A DNA stretch of 6,917 nt from Accumulibacter sp. (GTDB lineage: Bacteria > Pseudomonadota > Gammaproteobacteria > Burkholderiales > Rhodocyclaceae), in NCBI GenBank assembly GCA_003538495.1, contig DPSD01000244.1, forward strand, positions 1 to 6,917. The letters are read 5' to 3'. Shown here piece after piece: positions 1-6,251 of the stretch (its first letter is position 1; every line of letters begins with the position of its first letter). Position numbers and translations under genes: made by a program. The notes beneath the pieces were generated by a model. That model was not told where the DNA came from. It did not search any database and worked only from the letters and a program-made list of their open reading frames with translations.

Positions 1-530
1 AACATCAGCCCGATGCTGCCCTCGACCGGTAGCGCGATGTCGATGTCGTCCCAGGCTGTGTAAGCCTGCGACTCGGCATCCTCTGCCAGGATTTCACCAC
101 AAGCCGCACAGTTCTCGGGTCGGTGCGCACAACTGTCAGTAACCGCCAGTTTCTGCGTGCGACCATGGCCCGGACTGCCAAGTTGCTTGCCCGGCGGCTT
201 TCCCGAACCCTTTCGGGGCGATGGGCGCTCGGTCACCGGCGGCACAGTCTCTTGCGCCGGCGCCGAACCCTCTGCCGTTTCGGCAGCACCGTCGGCAGCG
301 CCAGCCTGGGCTGGCGCGCCTTTCGCCACGGCTGGGTCGCACGCCGCCTTCTCCCACGGTGCCTTTGTGCTCGGCGGCCGCGAGCTGTTGCCCGGGTTTT
401 GATTCAGCTGATCCTGCAACTCCTTGACGTCGTGCAGCAGTCGCTTCGATACTTCCAGCAATAGCTCCGCCGGCAGCTTCCTCAGCCACTCGTCGTCCAT
501 CTGGAAAAGATCATGCTTGCTCAGGCGCAT
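1..530 (-). CDS. tnpC: IS66 family transposase, N-terminal 176 residues (partial)
   Basis: This is the N-terminal part of a DDE transposase that mobilises an IS66-family element. The start at 530 gives MRLSKHDLFQMDDEW and is the only start codon after an in-frame stop about 24 bases upstream; a second ATG lies 10 codons in. Residues 15-45 form the leucine-rich helical region typical of these proteins (LLLEVSKRLLHDVKELQDQL), followed by the family hallmark NQNPGNSSRPPS at 44-54. A low-complexity Ala/Pro/Lys linker spans about 60-115. A zinc-finger-like cluster follows with Cys134, Cys141 and Cys144, as in the IS66 zinc-binding domain. The reading frame is open to the left edge, so the DDE catalytic core is not visible and intactness of the gene cannot be judged. 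No good ribosome binding site precedes the start. Identity is recognised from family motifs; the exact IS name is not assigned. Confidence 0.9.
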   Translation of the reverse strand, partial: MRLSKHDLFQMDDEWLRKLPAELLLEVSKRLLHDVKELQDQLNQNPGNSSRPPSTKAPWEKAACDPAVAKGAPAQAGAADGAAETAEGSAPAQETVPPVTERPSPRKGSGKPPGKQLGSPGHGRTQKLAVTDSCAHRPENCAACGEILAEDAESQAYTAWDDIDIALPVEGSIGLM

Positions 531-603
531 CCGGTCGTGGCTATCGTGTCGTTGTCAATGCCATGGATTATGCCGCAAAAGCAGGGTGTTGGCGGCGTTT
601 CCT

Positions 604-623
604 AAGGGGGAGTGAACGGTTAC
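604..623 (-). repeat. Candidate IS66 terminal inverted repeat (outer end)
   Basis: Read on the minus strand from 623, the sequence begins GTAACCGTTCACTCCCCC. IS66-family ends generally begin GTAA, and this lies about 90 bases upstream of the transposase start, where the element end is expected. The partner repeat is outside the window, so the exact boundary is inferred. If it is correct, the adjacent 8 bases 624-631 (GATCCGGG) would be one copy of the 8-bp target duplication that this family makes. Confidence 0.45.
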
Positions 624-850
624 GATCCGGGAGCTATCCGGTAGCGCCGGGGGAATCATCATCTGTGACCGCTACTCGGCCTACAAGAAACTCGCGAGAG
701 TCCTCGACCACTTTATTCTGCCCTTCTGCTGGGCGCACCAGCGGCGTGATTTCCTGGAACTGGCCAACGCTCATCCGGATCTCTCGGACTGGGCTCTGGC
801 CTGAGTCGAGCAGATCGGGCAGCTCTACCACTTGAATGGCTGGCGCCGGG
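624..850 (+). pseudogene. IS66 transposase catalytic-core fragment with internal stop
   Basis: The frame through 664 reads GGIIICDRYSAYKKLARV and continues into FCWAHQRRDFLELANAHP and VEQIGQLYHLNGWRRDHL. These match the conserved DDE core of IS66 transposases, including the Asp of CDRYSAYK and the FCWAH..RDF block. The segment has no start, lacks the N-terminal half and the C-terminal end, and carries an in-frame TGA at 802-804. Relatives have Trp there (LSDWALA-W-VEQ), consistent with a TGG to TGA change. Homology stops around 850. It lies on the strand opposite to the neighbouring IS66 gene and begins at that element's probable end, so it is a separate, decayed copy probably broken by that insertion. 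It is non-functional. Confidence 0.8.
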
Positions 851-1059
851 ACCACCTTAGCTCACTCATTTGCCCGCCTCACCCTTCTCCCCTTTATTGC
901 CCGTTCCACACGAAACGACCGAAACCCGTCTATCCTCCCGATCAAGGACATCGGGCTCTACCCGCTTCACCGATCCTTCCGATCAGTCCTTTGCCAATAA
1001 CCCGCCTCGCCAACAGAGCTGGCTCGCTACGGGTTGGCCGAATACTTACTCCGGCGTGA
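851..1059. other. Unassigned spacer between transposase remnants
   Basis: About 210 bases lie between the IS66 fragment and the second transposase remnant. The plus strand is pyrimidine-rich at 875-910. Only short open frames without recognisable protein motifs are present. I see no RNA gene, clear promoter or terminator. It may be further decayed mobile-element sequence, but nothing in it identifies a family. Confidence 0.5.
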
Positions 1060-1235
1060 GGAAGATCCGCCTGATCACCCTGACTCAGGAGCTGAGTTTT
1101 CTGGCGCAGGGTGCGCACTTCGGGAATCCGATCCAGACCCAGCCGCTTGCCCGATTCGCCAGGCGCACAAGTGCGCAGGGGTTCGACCGATTCCAGCCGC
1201 GCCAAGGCCATGAAGGCGATCACCATCAACAGAGA
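1060..1235 (-). pseudogene. Remnant of a second, non-IS66 transposase
   Basis: The minus-strand frame reads VIAFMALARLESVEPLR, then APGESGKRLGLDRIPEVRTL and RQKTQLLSQ. The pattern PGE.GK.LGLDRIPEVRTLR preceded by a hydrophobic AFMALAR stretch is typical of an N-terminal segment in a group of large annotated transposases found in many proteobacteria and Bacteroidetes; I do not assign the ISfinder family. The likeness begins just after an in-frame TGA at 1236-1238 and fades after about 1060, where the downstream translation no longer resembles such proteins. Only about 55 residues remain, so this is a fragment without function. Recognition rests on motif memory rather than an alignment. Confidence 0.55.
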
Positions 1236-1259
1236 TCAGGTCGTTGCGGCGCGGCCGGT

Positions 1260-1278
1260 CGCGGCGATCGCTGCCGCG
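1260..1278 (-). terminator. Possible hairpin downstream of the GGDEF-EAL gene
   Basis: A perfect 6-bp GC stem (CGCGGC/GCCGCG) with a 7-nt loop lies 10 nt after the stop codon of the c-di-GMP gene on the minus strand. There is no T-tract, so it is not a canonical intrinsic terminator. It could stabilise the 3' end of the transcript or simply reflect high GC content. Confidence 0.2.
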
Positions 1279-1288
1279 TCTGCCGCGA

Positions 1289-4200
1289 TTACACTGGCGT
1301 GCCCTGGCGCGCGGCGATGAAGCGCTCGAACTGCTCGGGCGGCAGGGGTTTGCTGTAGTAGTACCCCTGGACCTCGTCGCAGCCTTCGTCGCCAAGGAAG
1401 GCCAGTTGGCCGCCAGTCTCAACCCCTTCGGCGATGGTCCGCAAGCCGAGGCTCTGGGCCATGCGAATGATCGCGCTGACGATCGCCTTGTCTTCGGCGT
1501 CGGTGCTGATGTCGCGCACGAAGGACTGGTCGATCTTGAGCTTGTATACCTTGAACTTCTTGAGGTAGCTCAAGGAGGAATAACCCGTCCCGAAATCGTC
1601 GATCGACATCCGCACGCCGCGCGCGTGCAGATCGTTCATCACCGCGATCGCCCCTTGCGGGTCGTGCATCGCGACTCCCTCGGTCAGTTCCAGTTCCAGA
1701 TACTCTGGCGGCAGACCTGTTTCCTCGAGGATGCGCGTAACCGCCTCCGGCAGGTCGGGATGGCGAAACTGCACCGCCGAAAGATTTACGGCAATGACCA
1801 GCGGATCGAGGCCGTTCGCGATCCATCGCCTGCCCTGCCTGACCGCCTGCCGGATCACCCATTCGCCGATCGACACGATCAGGCCGCTGTCTTCGGCTGC
1901 CGGAATGAACTCGGCTGGGGAAATCGCGCCCAGCTCGGGGTGGGTCCAGCGCAACAACGCTTCGGCGCCGACAATCCGCCCGTGCGCCATCGCCACCTGC
2001 GGCTGGTAGTGCAGATCGAGCTGTTCCAGCTCGACGGCGCGGCGCAAGGCCGAGATCAGTTTCAGATGGCGTGCCGAACGGGCCTGCATTTCGGTCGTGA
2101 AGAAACGGTACCCATGCCGGCCTTCCTGCTTGGCACGATACATCGCGGCATCGGCATTCCGCGAGAGCGTTTCCAGATCGGTGCCGTCGTCCGGATACAG
2201 AGCAATGCCGATCGAAGCGGTCACCTGCAGATCGTGTTGCTCTACGCGGAACGGCTTCGAGATGACATCGAGCAGCTTTTTTGCGACCTGTGACGCACCG
2301 CGCCCATCGGCGCCGTGCAGCGAAAGGATGAATTCGTCGCCGCCCAGGCGCGACACGGTGTCTTCCTCTCGCAGGATCTGGCGCAGGCGCTTCGCCAGTT
2401 CGATCAGCAAGGCATCGCCGACACTGTGCCCCAGGGTGTCGTTGATGTCCTTGAAGTGGTCGAGGTCGAGAAACATCAGCGCCACGGGTTGTTGGTTTCG
2501 CTTGGCGACGCTCAGTGAATAGCGCATCCGCTCATCGAGCTGGGATCGATTCGGCAGGCCGGTCAGCACATCGAAATTTGCCAGATAGTGAATGCGATCT
2601 TCTGCGCGCTTGCGCTCGCGGAGATCGTCGATCATCATCGCGACGAAGGCGACGGACCGATCCGCCTCGCGCACGCAACGGACGACCAGCCGGGTCGGAA
2701 TCACCCGGCCGCTGTGGCTGACGAAGCGTTTTTCCATTTCATAACCGTCGATTTCGCCGCCCAGCAGCGATTTGAACTTCCCGGCCTCAACCGCCAGATC
2801 GTCGGGATGCGTCACCTGCACCCATGACATCTGGTGCAACTCGTCCTCCGAGTACTCCAGCAAGCGGCAGATGTAGTCGTTGGTGTGGATCCAGCGCTTC
2901 TCGGGGGAAGTGATCGCCACGCCGACCAGCCCGAGATCATAGAACGAGCGCAGGCGCTGCTCGCTCTCGCGCAGGTCCGCTTGCGTCGCCTGCAAGGCTC
3001 TCAGCTGACTGCGCAAACTGTTCGCACGCTCGGCGAGTTCCTGCTGATTCAGTTGCAGCGTCTGGCGCATCGTCTCTTGCGACAGCTGCAGTTGCCTGAC
3101 CTCGATGAGTCGGCTTGGCAAATGCTCGACCGGCCGAAAATCGAGCTGCCCCATTCGTTCGCTGTCCCTGGCCAGGTTTTCGAGCGGACGCGCGAGGCCT
3201 TGCGCCAGAGCGTGCGTCAGCAGCATGGCAATGGCCAGCACGAGCACGATCGCACCGCCGAGAATTCCCGACACCTTCAGCCACGATGGCGCGAAGTCGG
3301 CCTCCGGTGCCAGCGCGAGGATCCACAACTCCTGCTCACCGAGCAGGTGCTGGCGGGCGCTGAGCAGCCAGCGCGCGCCTTCGGAGTCAAAGCCGACGAT
3401 ACTGCCGGGAGGCCGGCCGGCGTGTTGCCAGCCGATCAGGGCATTCTTCAACTGCGGCAATCCCAGATTCCTGGCCGGCTTCAGAGTCTGCCGCAGCCAC
3501 TCCGTTTCGCTGGTCGCATCCGGCGGCGACGGTAGCGCGAGAACGCGCTCGTCCGCAGTGACCACCGCCACCAGTCCGTGGCTACCGAGACGCGAGTGCA
3601 TCGTGTGCTGCGACAGGTCGCGCAGCTTGAGATCGAAACCGAGGACGAAATCACGGCCATCGTTCAGCCGGAAACGCGTCGAAACGGTAATTCCGGGGTC
3701 GCCGGTGGTAAAGAAGCGGTACGGGGGAGTCCAGTACAACTGGTCCGCAGGCGTTGCTTCGACGGCACCCCGATACCACGGCCGCTGCCGCGCATCGTAC
3801 TCGAGTTCCTTCCAGTAGCTCGTTTGTCGACCGCCCGTCAGGTGCTCGACAAACAGATGACGCGTCCCCCAGCGCGGCACGTCGGTCAGTCTGTTTCGCC
3901 AACCACCCTCCGGCAACTGCAACAGTAGCCAGCCCTGGCCGGCGGACGTTCCAGCGACCACCGAAGTGAGCTGCGCCATGGTTTGCAGCGTCGGTTGAAA
4001 CAGGCGATTGAAAGCTTCCGGGGAATCAATATCCGGAGCCTTGTCGCCAATCGACTGGCGACCGATGCGCAGCAGATCTTCGGCCGGAGCGAACAAGGCA
4101 TTCAGCGCCGCGTCGGCGCGTGTGGCGGCCTCGTTGAACTGACTTTCGGCAATGCGCTGGGATACCGGGAGCAGGGAAAACACGACGAACAACGCAGCCG

Positions 4201-4378
4201 CCAGGAACGTGGTTCCGCCTACCAGTAACGCCACTCGCGTGAAAATGGCCCGGTGCAGGGAAAAAGGGCGTTTGCTTTCGCTCACCATGGCGCGAGCATA
4301 GGTGATCGGCACCTTCGAGTCCAGCGCGCCGGGCGGGGGTGGAGGATCGGCCAGGTTGCAGGCGGGGTGACCACTCAT
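1289..4378 (-). CDS. Membrane sensor GGDEF-EAL protein (diguanylate cyclase/c-di-GMP phosphodiesterase)
   Basis: This 1029-aa inner-membrane protein is predicted to make and/or break cyclic di-GMP in response to a periplasmic signal. In order it has TM1 (about 48-71), a periplasmic sensor region (about 72-366), TM2 (about 368-390), HAMP (about 391-425), a Gln/Leu-rich coiled coil (about 425-475), PAS (about 475-590), GGDEF (about 598-760) and EAL (about 775-1022). The sensor has dCache-like features, for example ARQRPWYRGA near 196-205 and WTPPYRFFTTGDPGITVS. The cyclase site is complete: DLDHFKDIND, GGDEF at 679-683, and an inhibitory RxxD (REED, 670-673) at the usual five-residue spacing. 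The EAL domain keeps EALLRW (806-811), NLS, ELTEG, IDDFGTGYSS, KIDQSFV and AEGVET, so both activities are plausible. The first ATG has GAGG 6 nt upstream. A start at 4288 (MVSESKRPFS) would drop a proline-rich 30-residue leader and has no clear ribosome binding site. The gene follows an RTX-like fragment by 12 nt. Confidence 0.93.
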   Translation of the reverse strand: MSGHPACNLADPPPPPGALDSKVPITYARAMVSESKRPFSLHRAIFTRVALLVGGTTFLAAALFVVFSLLPVSQRIAESQFNEAATRADAALNALFAPAEDLLRIGRQSIGDKAPDIDSPEAFNRLFQPTLQTMAQLTSVVAGTSAGQGWLLLQLPEGGWRNRLTDVPRWGTRHLFVEHLTGGRQTSYWKELEYDARQRPWYRGAVEATPADQLYWTPPYRFFTTGDPGITVSTRFRLNDGRDFVLGFDLKLRDLSQHTMHSRLGSHGLVAVVTADERVLALPSPPDATSETEWLRQTLKPARNLGLPQLKNALIGWQHAGRPPGSIVGFDSEGARWLLSARQHLLGEQELWILALAPEADFAPSWLKVSGILGGAIVLVLAIAMLLTHALAQGLARPLENLARDSERMGQLDFRPVEHLPSRLIEVRQLQLSQETMRQTLQLNQQELAERANSLRSQLRALQATQADLRESEQRLRSFYDLGLVGVAITSPEKRWIHTNDYICRLLEYSEDELHQMSWVQVTHPDDLAVEAGKFKSLLGGEIDGYEMEKRFVSHSGRVIPTRLVVRCVREADRSVAFVAMMIDDLRERKRAEDRIHYLANFDVLTGLPNRSQLDERMRYSLSVAKRNQQPVALMFLDLDHFKDINDTLGHSVGDALLIELAKRLRQILREEDTVSRLGGDEFILSLHGADGRGASQVAKKLLDVISKPFRVEQHDLQVTASIGIALYPDDGTDLETLSRNADAAMYRAKQEGRHGYRFFTTEMQARSARHLKLISALRRAVELEQLDLHYQPQVAMAHGRIVGAEALLRWTHPELGAISPAEFIPAAEDSGLIVSIGEWVIRQAVRQGRRWIANGLDPLVIAVNLSAVQFRHPDLPEAVTRILEETGLPPEYLELELTEGVAMHDPQGAIAVMNDLHARGVRMSIDDFGTGYSSLSYLKKFKVYKLKIDQSFVRDISTDAEDKAIVSAIIRMAQSLGLRTIAEGVETGGQLAFLGDEGCDEVQGYYYSKPLPPEQFERFIAARQGTPV

Positions 4379-4390
4379 CGCCTGCCTCGG

Positions 4391-4672
4391 TCAGCAAACC
4401 ACCGACGGTGACCGCGCTCGGGTCGCCATCAAGTCCAGACTGGTCAATGCCAGGCCGCCACTCGGCGCGTCTTTGGCGCCGCTGTTGCCGGTAACCGTGT
4501 CGGCTACGGCGAAAGCGCCGCCGGCGAGATCCTCGATGTTGCGCACGGTATCGGAAGCCGAGCCGCCGGTGGCCCGGGCGCTGGCCTGAGCGAAGCGGAC
4601 TGTGACGCCGGGGATAGCGAAGGCGACGAGGTCATGATCCGGCATGCACCTGCGGCATCCTTGAGGGGCCAC
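4391..4672 (-). pseudogene. Orphan RTX/hemolysin-type repeat protein fragment
   Basis: A 93-codon frame opens with GTG at 4672 just after an in-frame TGA. It reads HDLVAFAIPGVTVRFAQ, then ATGGSASDTVRNIEDLAGG and AFAVADTVTGNSGA. Large secreted calcium-binding RTX-type proteins carry units of the form D.V.FA...GVTV..A...ATGG.GSDT...IE.L.GSAFADTLTGN. Here the unit occurs about once, with a two-residue insertion (VA) in the FADT block. The sequence loses the GGAGND pattern after SGGLALTSLD and ends soon after. There is no second repeat, no signal peptide and no secretion C-terminus, so it is best read as a decayed piece of a larger gene. It ends 12 nt before the GGDEF-EAL start. A small real protein cannot be excluded but is unlikely. 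Confidence 0.55.
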
Positions 4673-4718
4673 GGCAACCAGTCAACGTCACACGGGAAGC
4701 ATTGCCTGGCGTCACTGG

Positions 4719-4737
4719 CGCGGGTGCCTGTCCCGCG
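4719..4737 (-). terminator. Possible hairpin downstream of the NuoM-type gene
   Basis: On the minus strand a 6-bp stem (CGCGGG/CCCGCG) with a 7-nt loop lies 11 nt after the stop codon at 4749-4751. No T-tract follows, so intrinsic termination is not assured. Its position right after the last complex I-type gene fits the end of a transcript. Confidence 0.25.
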
Positions 4738-4748
4738 ATCACCAGCCG

Positions 4749-6251
4749 CTACAGCCCGGCCAGCGCCGCCACCCAGGCCTCGGCAGTCGGCCGCAGCAGC
4801 TCGAGAATCGGCAGCGGATAAACGCCGACGCCGAGAATCAGCAGCGCCGGCGCGAGCAGCAGCGCCAGCTCTCGCGGCAGCAGGTCCTGCGCTGCCGCGA
4901 CGTCGGGATTGCGCAGCGGTCCGAGGAAAGCGTGCCGGAAGGGCGCCAGGAAAGCGGCTGCGCCGACGACCGTGCCGAACAGCGCCGCCAGGCCGGCGCC
5001 GGTATGGCTGTGCAGCGCCGCGACGACGATCAGCAGCTCGCCGGGGAAGCCGCTGGTTCCCGGCAGGCCGATGCCGGCCAGCCCGAAGAGCAGGAAGAAG
5101 CCCGACAGCAGCGGCATGCTGCGGATCACACCACCGAGTTGCGCGATGTCGGTCGAACCGCTGCGGCGCTGCAGGAAGGACAGCACCAGAAAACCGCCGC
5201 CGCCGGCGACCGAGAAGTTGAGCAGCTGCAGCACCGCCCCCTGCAGCGCCGAGGCCGAGAAAGTCGCCAGCGCCAGCACCACCAGCCCGACGTGTGAAAG
5301 GCTCGCATACGCCAGCACCCCGCGCAGATTGCTGTGCGCCAGCGCAGCGACCGCGCCGTAGAGCATCGCCAGGGTACCGAGGCCGGCGAGCAGCCAGTGC
5401 AGGTCGCTGGCGGCGACCGGCGCCAGCGGGATCACCAGGCGGATCAATCCGTAGGCGCCGAGCTTGAGGCCGACGATCAGCGCCGTGACCGCCGCTGGTG
5501 CGCCCATCGCCAGCGCCGGCAGCCAGGTGTGCAGCGGCACCAGCGGAACTTTGGCGGCAAAGCCGACGAGCAGCAGCAGGAAGACAGTGTACTGGGCGCG
5601 CTCCGCGAGCGGGCTGTCGAGCAGCGTCGGCAGGTCGAAAACCAGCGCACCACTGCCCGCAGCAGCGTTGCCGAAGGCTAGCGCCAGCAGTCCGAACAGC
5701 AGTGGCACGCCGCTGGCCAGCATCACCAGGAAATAGCGCACCGCCGCTGCCTGGCGGCCGCCGCCAATGCCCCACAGGCTGACCAGGAAATAGATCGGCA
5801 GTACCGTCATTTCCCAGCAGAAGAAGAAGAGGATCGTGTCGAGCGCGCAGAAAACGCCCAGGGTCGCCGCTTCGAGCAACAGCAGCAAGGCGAAGTACAG
5901 CCCGGGCGGCAAGGGCGAAGCGGTCGCCGAAACGCGCCAGCCGGCAAGCACCGCGCCGCAGAAGAGCAGCGCCGTCGCCGGCAGGAACAGCAGCGACAAG
6001 CCATCGACACCGACCAGATAGCCGATCTTCAGGCCGGCGATCCAGCGCGCCGAGTCGATCAGCTGGAAACCGGCGTTGCTACCATCGAAGGCGACGACGA
6101 TCAGCAGCGAGCAGAGCAGGGTCAGCACGGCGCTGCCGAGCGCCAGCCACTGCGCCCACGGCGCGCGACGCAGCACGGCCGTCGCCAGCGCGCCGAGCAC
6201 CGGCAGCGCCAGCAGCGTGCTCAGCAGCGGCCAGGACGCCAGTTCAGTCAT
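4749..6251 (-). CDS. nuoM: NADH-quinone oxidoreductase subunit M-type proton-pumping subunit
   Basis: This 500-aa, highly hydrophobic protein (about 14 membrane helices) belongs to the antiporter-like NuoL/M/N family, which moves protons across the inner membrane in complex I and related complexes. It is M-type: GVDGLSLLFLPATALL at 81-96, KVPLVPLHTWLP at 234-245, APAAVTALIVGLKLGAYGL at 251-269, LAYASLSHVG at 313-322 and GLPGTSGFPGELL at 395-407. The charged residues known to matter in E. coli NuoM have counterparts: Glu147 in the WEMTVLP segment, Lys234, His241, Lys263, His320 and Glu405. Where relatives usually have a (S/A)HG motif in the following helix, this protein has Asn345 (QLLNFSV). 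Length is normal for NuoM (E. coli 509 aa) and there is no long lateral helix as in NuoL. The start overlaps the upstream stop in ATGACTGA and lacks a clear ribosome binding site, so translation is probably coupled. No nuoN follows. Confidence 0.88.
   Translation of the reverse strand: MTELASWPLLSTLLALPVLGALATAVLRRAPWAQWLALGSAVLTLLCSLLIVVAFDGSNAGFQLIDSARWIAGLKIGYLVGVDGLSLLFLPATALLFCGAVLAGWRVSATASPLPPGLYFALLLLLEAATLGVFCALDTILFFFCWEMTVLPIYFLVSLWGIGGGRQAAAVRYFLVMLASGVPLLFGLLALAFGNAAAGSGALVFDLPTLLDSPLAERAQYTVFLLLLVGFAAKVPLVPLHTWLPALAMGAPAAVTALIVGLKLGAYGLIRLVIPLAPVAASDLHWLLAGLGTLAMLYGAVAALAHSNLRGVLAYASLSHVGLVVLALATFSASALQGAVLQLLNFSVAGGGGFLVLSFLQRRSGSTDIAQLGGVIRSMPLLSGFFLLFGLAGIGLPGTSGFPGELLIVVAALHSHTGAGLAALFGTVVGAAAFLAPFRHAFLGPLRNPDVAAAQDLLPRELALLLAPALLILGVGVYPLPILELLRPTAEAWVAALAGL
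6244..6251 (-). other. Stop/start overlap coupling the two NuoM-type genes
   Basis: The minus strand reads ATGACTGA: ATG starts the downstream NuoM-type gene, and the final TGA ends the upstream one in another frame. No purine-rich ribosome binding site is obvious before the ATG, so re-initiation by terminating ribosomes is the likely way the downstream gene is translated. This would favour matched synthesis of the two subunits. Confidence 0.75.

Larger units (their letters stand above)
1..623 (-). mobile_element. IS66-family insertion sequence, partial (cut by left edge)
   Basis: The minus strand from about 623 leftwards looks like one end of an IS66-family element. It has a candidate terminal sequence beginning GTAA, about 90 bases of leader, then the transposase gene. 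The distance from the putative end to the transposase start is too short for the tnpA and tnpB genes of classical IS66 elements. This suggests the tnpC-only (ISBst12-like) subgroup. The outer boundary is inferred from two things: the GTAA start, and the fact that a plus-strand transposase fragment becomes readable immediately to the right of 623. The other end lies outside the window, so element length and target duplication cannot be verified. Confidence 0.65.

Noticed and set aside
136..489. Minus-strand frame with Gly/Arg/Ala-rich product inside the IS66 transposase
   Set aside because: The overlapping frame starting at 530 gives the proper IS66 N-terminus with NQNPGNSSRPPS and the Cys cluster.
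553..573. TTGACA-like and CATAAT-like hexamers on the minus strand upstream of the IS66 transposase
   Set aside because: They are in the wrong order and spacing to form one promoter, and neither has a convincing partner element.
851..1059. Possible intron or structured RNA in the spacer between transposase remnants
   Set aside because: I could not identify a domain V hairpin, a tRNA fold or any conserved RNA motif by eye, and no protein frame is recognisable.
1244..2293. Long plus-strand open frame (349 codons) opposite the EAL/GGDEF region
   Set aside because: It is antisense to well-conserved GGDEF and EAL coding sequence, shows no recognisable motif, and is explained by high-GC codon bias on the real strand.
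2834..3535. Plus-strand open frame (233 codons) within the sensor and PAS coding region
   Set aside because: It is antisense to the signalling protein and its Gln/Arg-rich translation has no motif.
4504..5775. Long minus-strand open frame (423 codons) overlapping the NuoM-type gene
   Set aside because: Its translation is Arg/Ala/Gly-rich low-complexity sequence in another frame of a clear NuoM gene. It is a GC-driven shadow.
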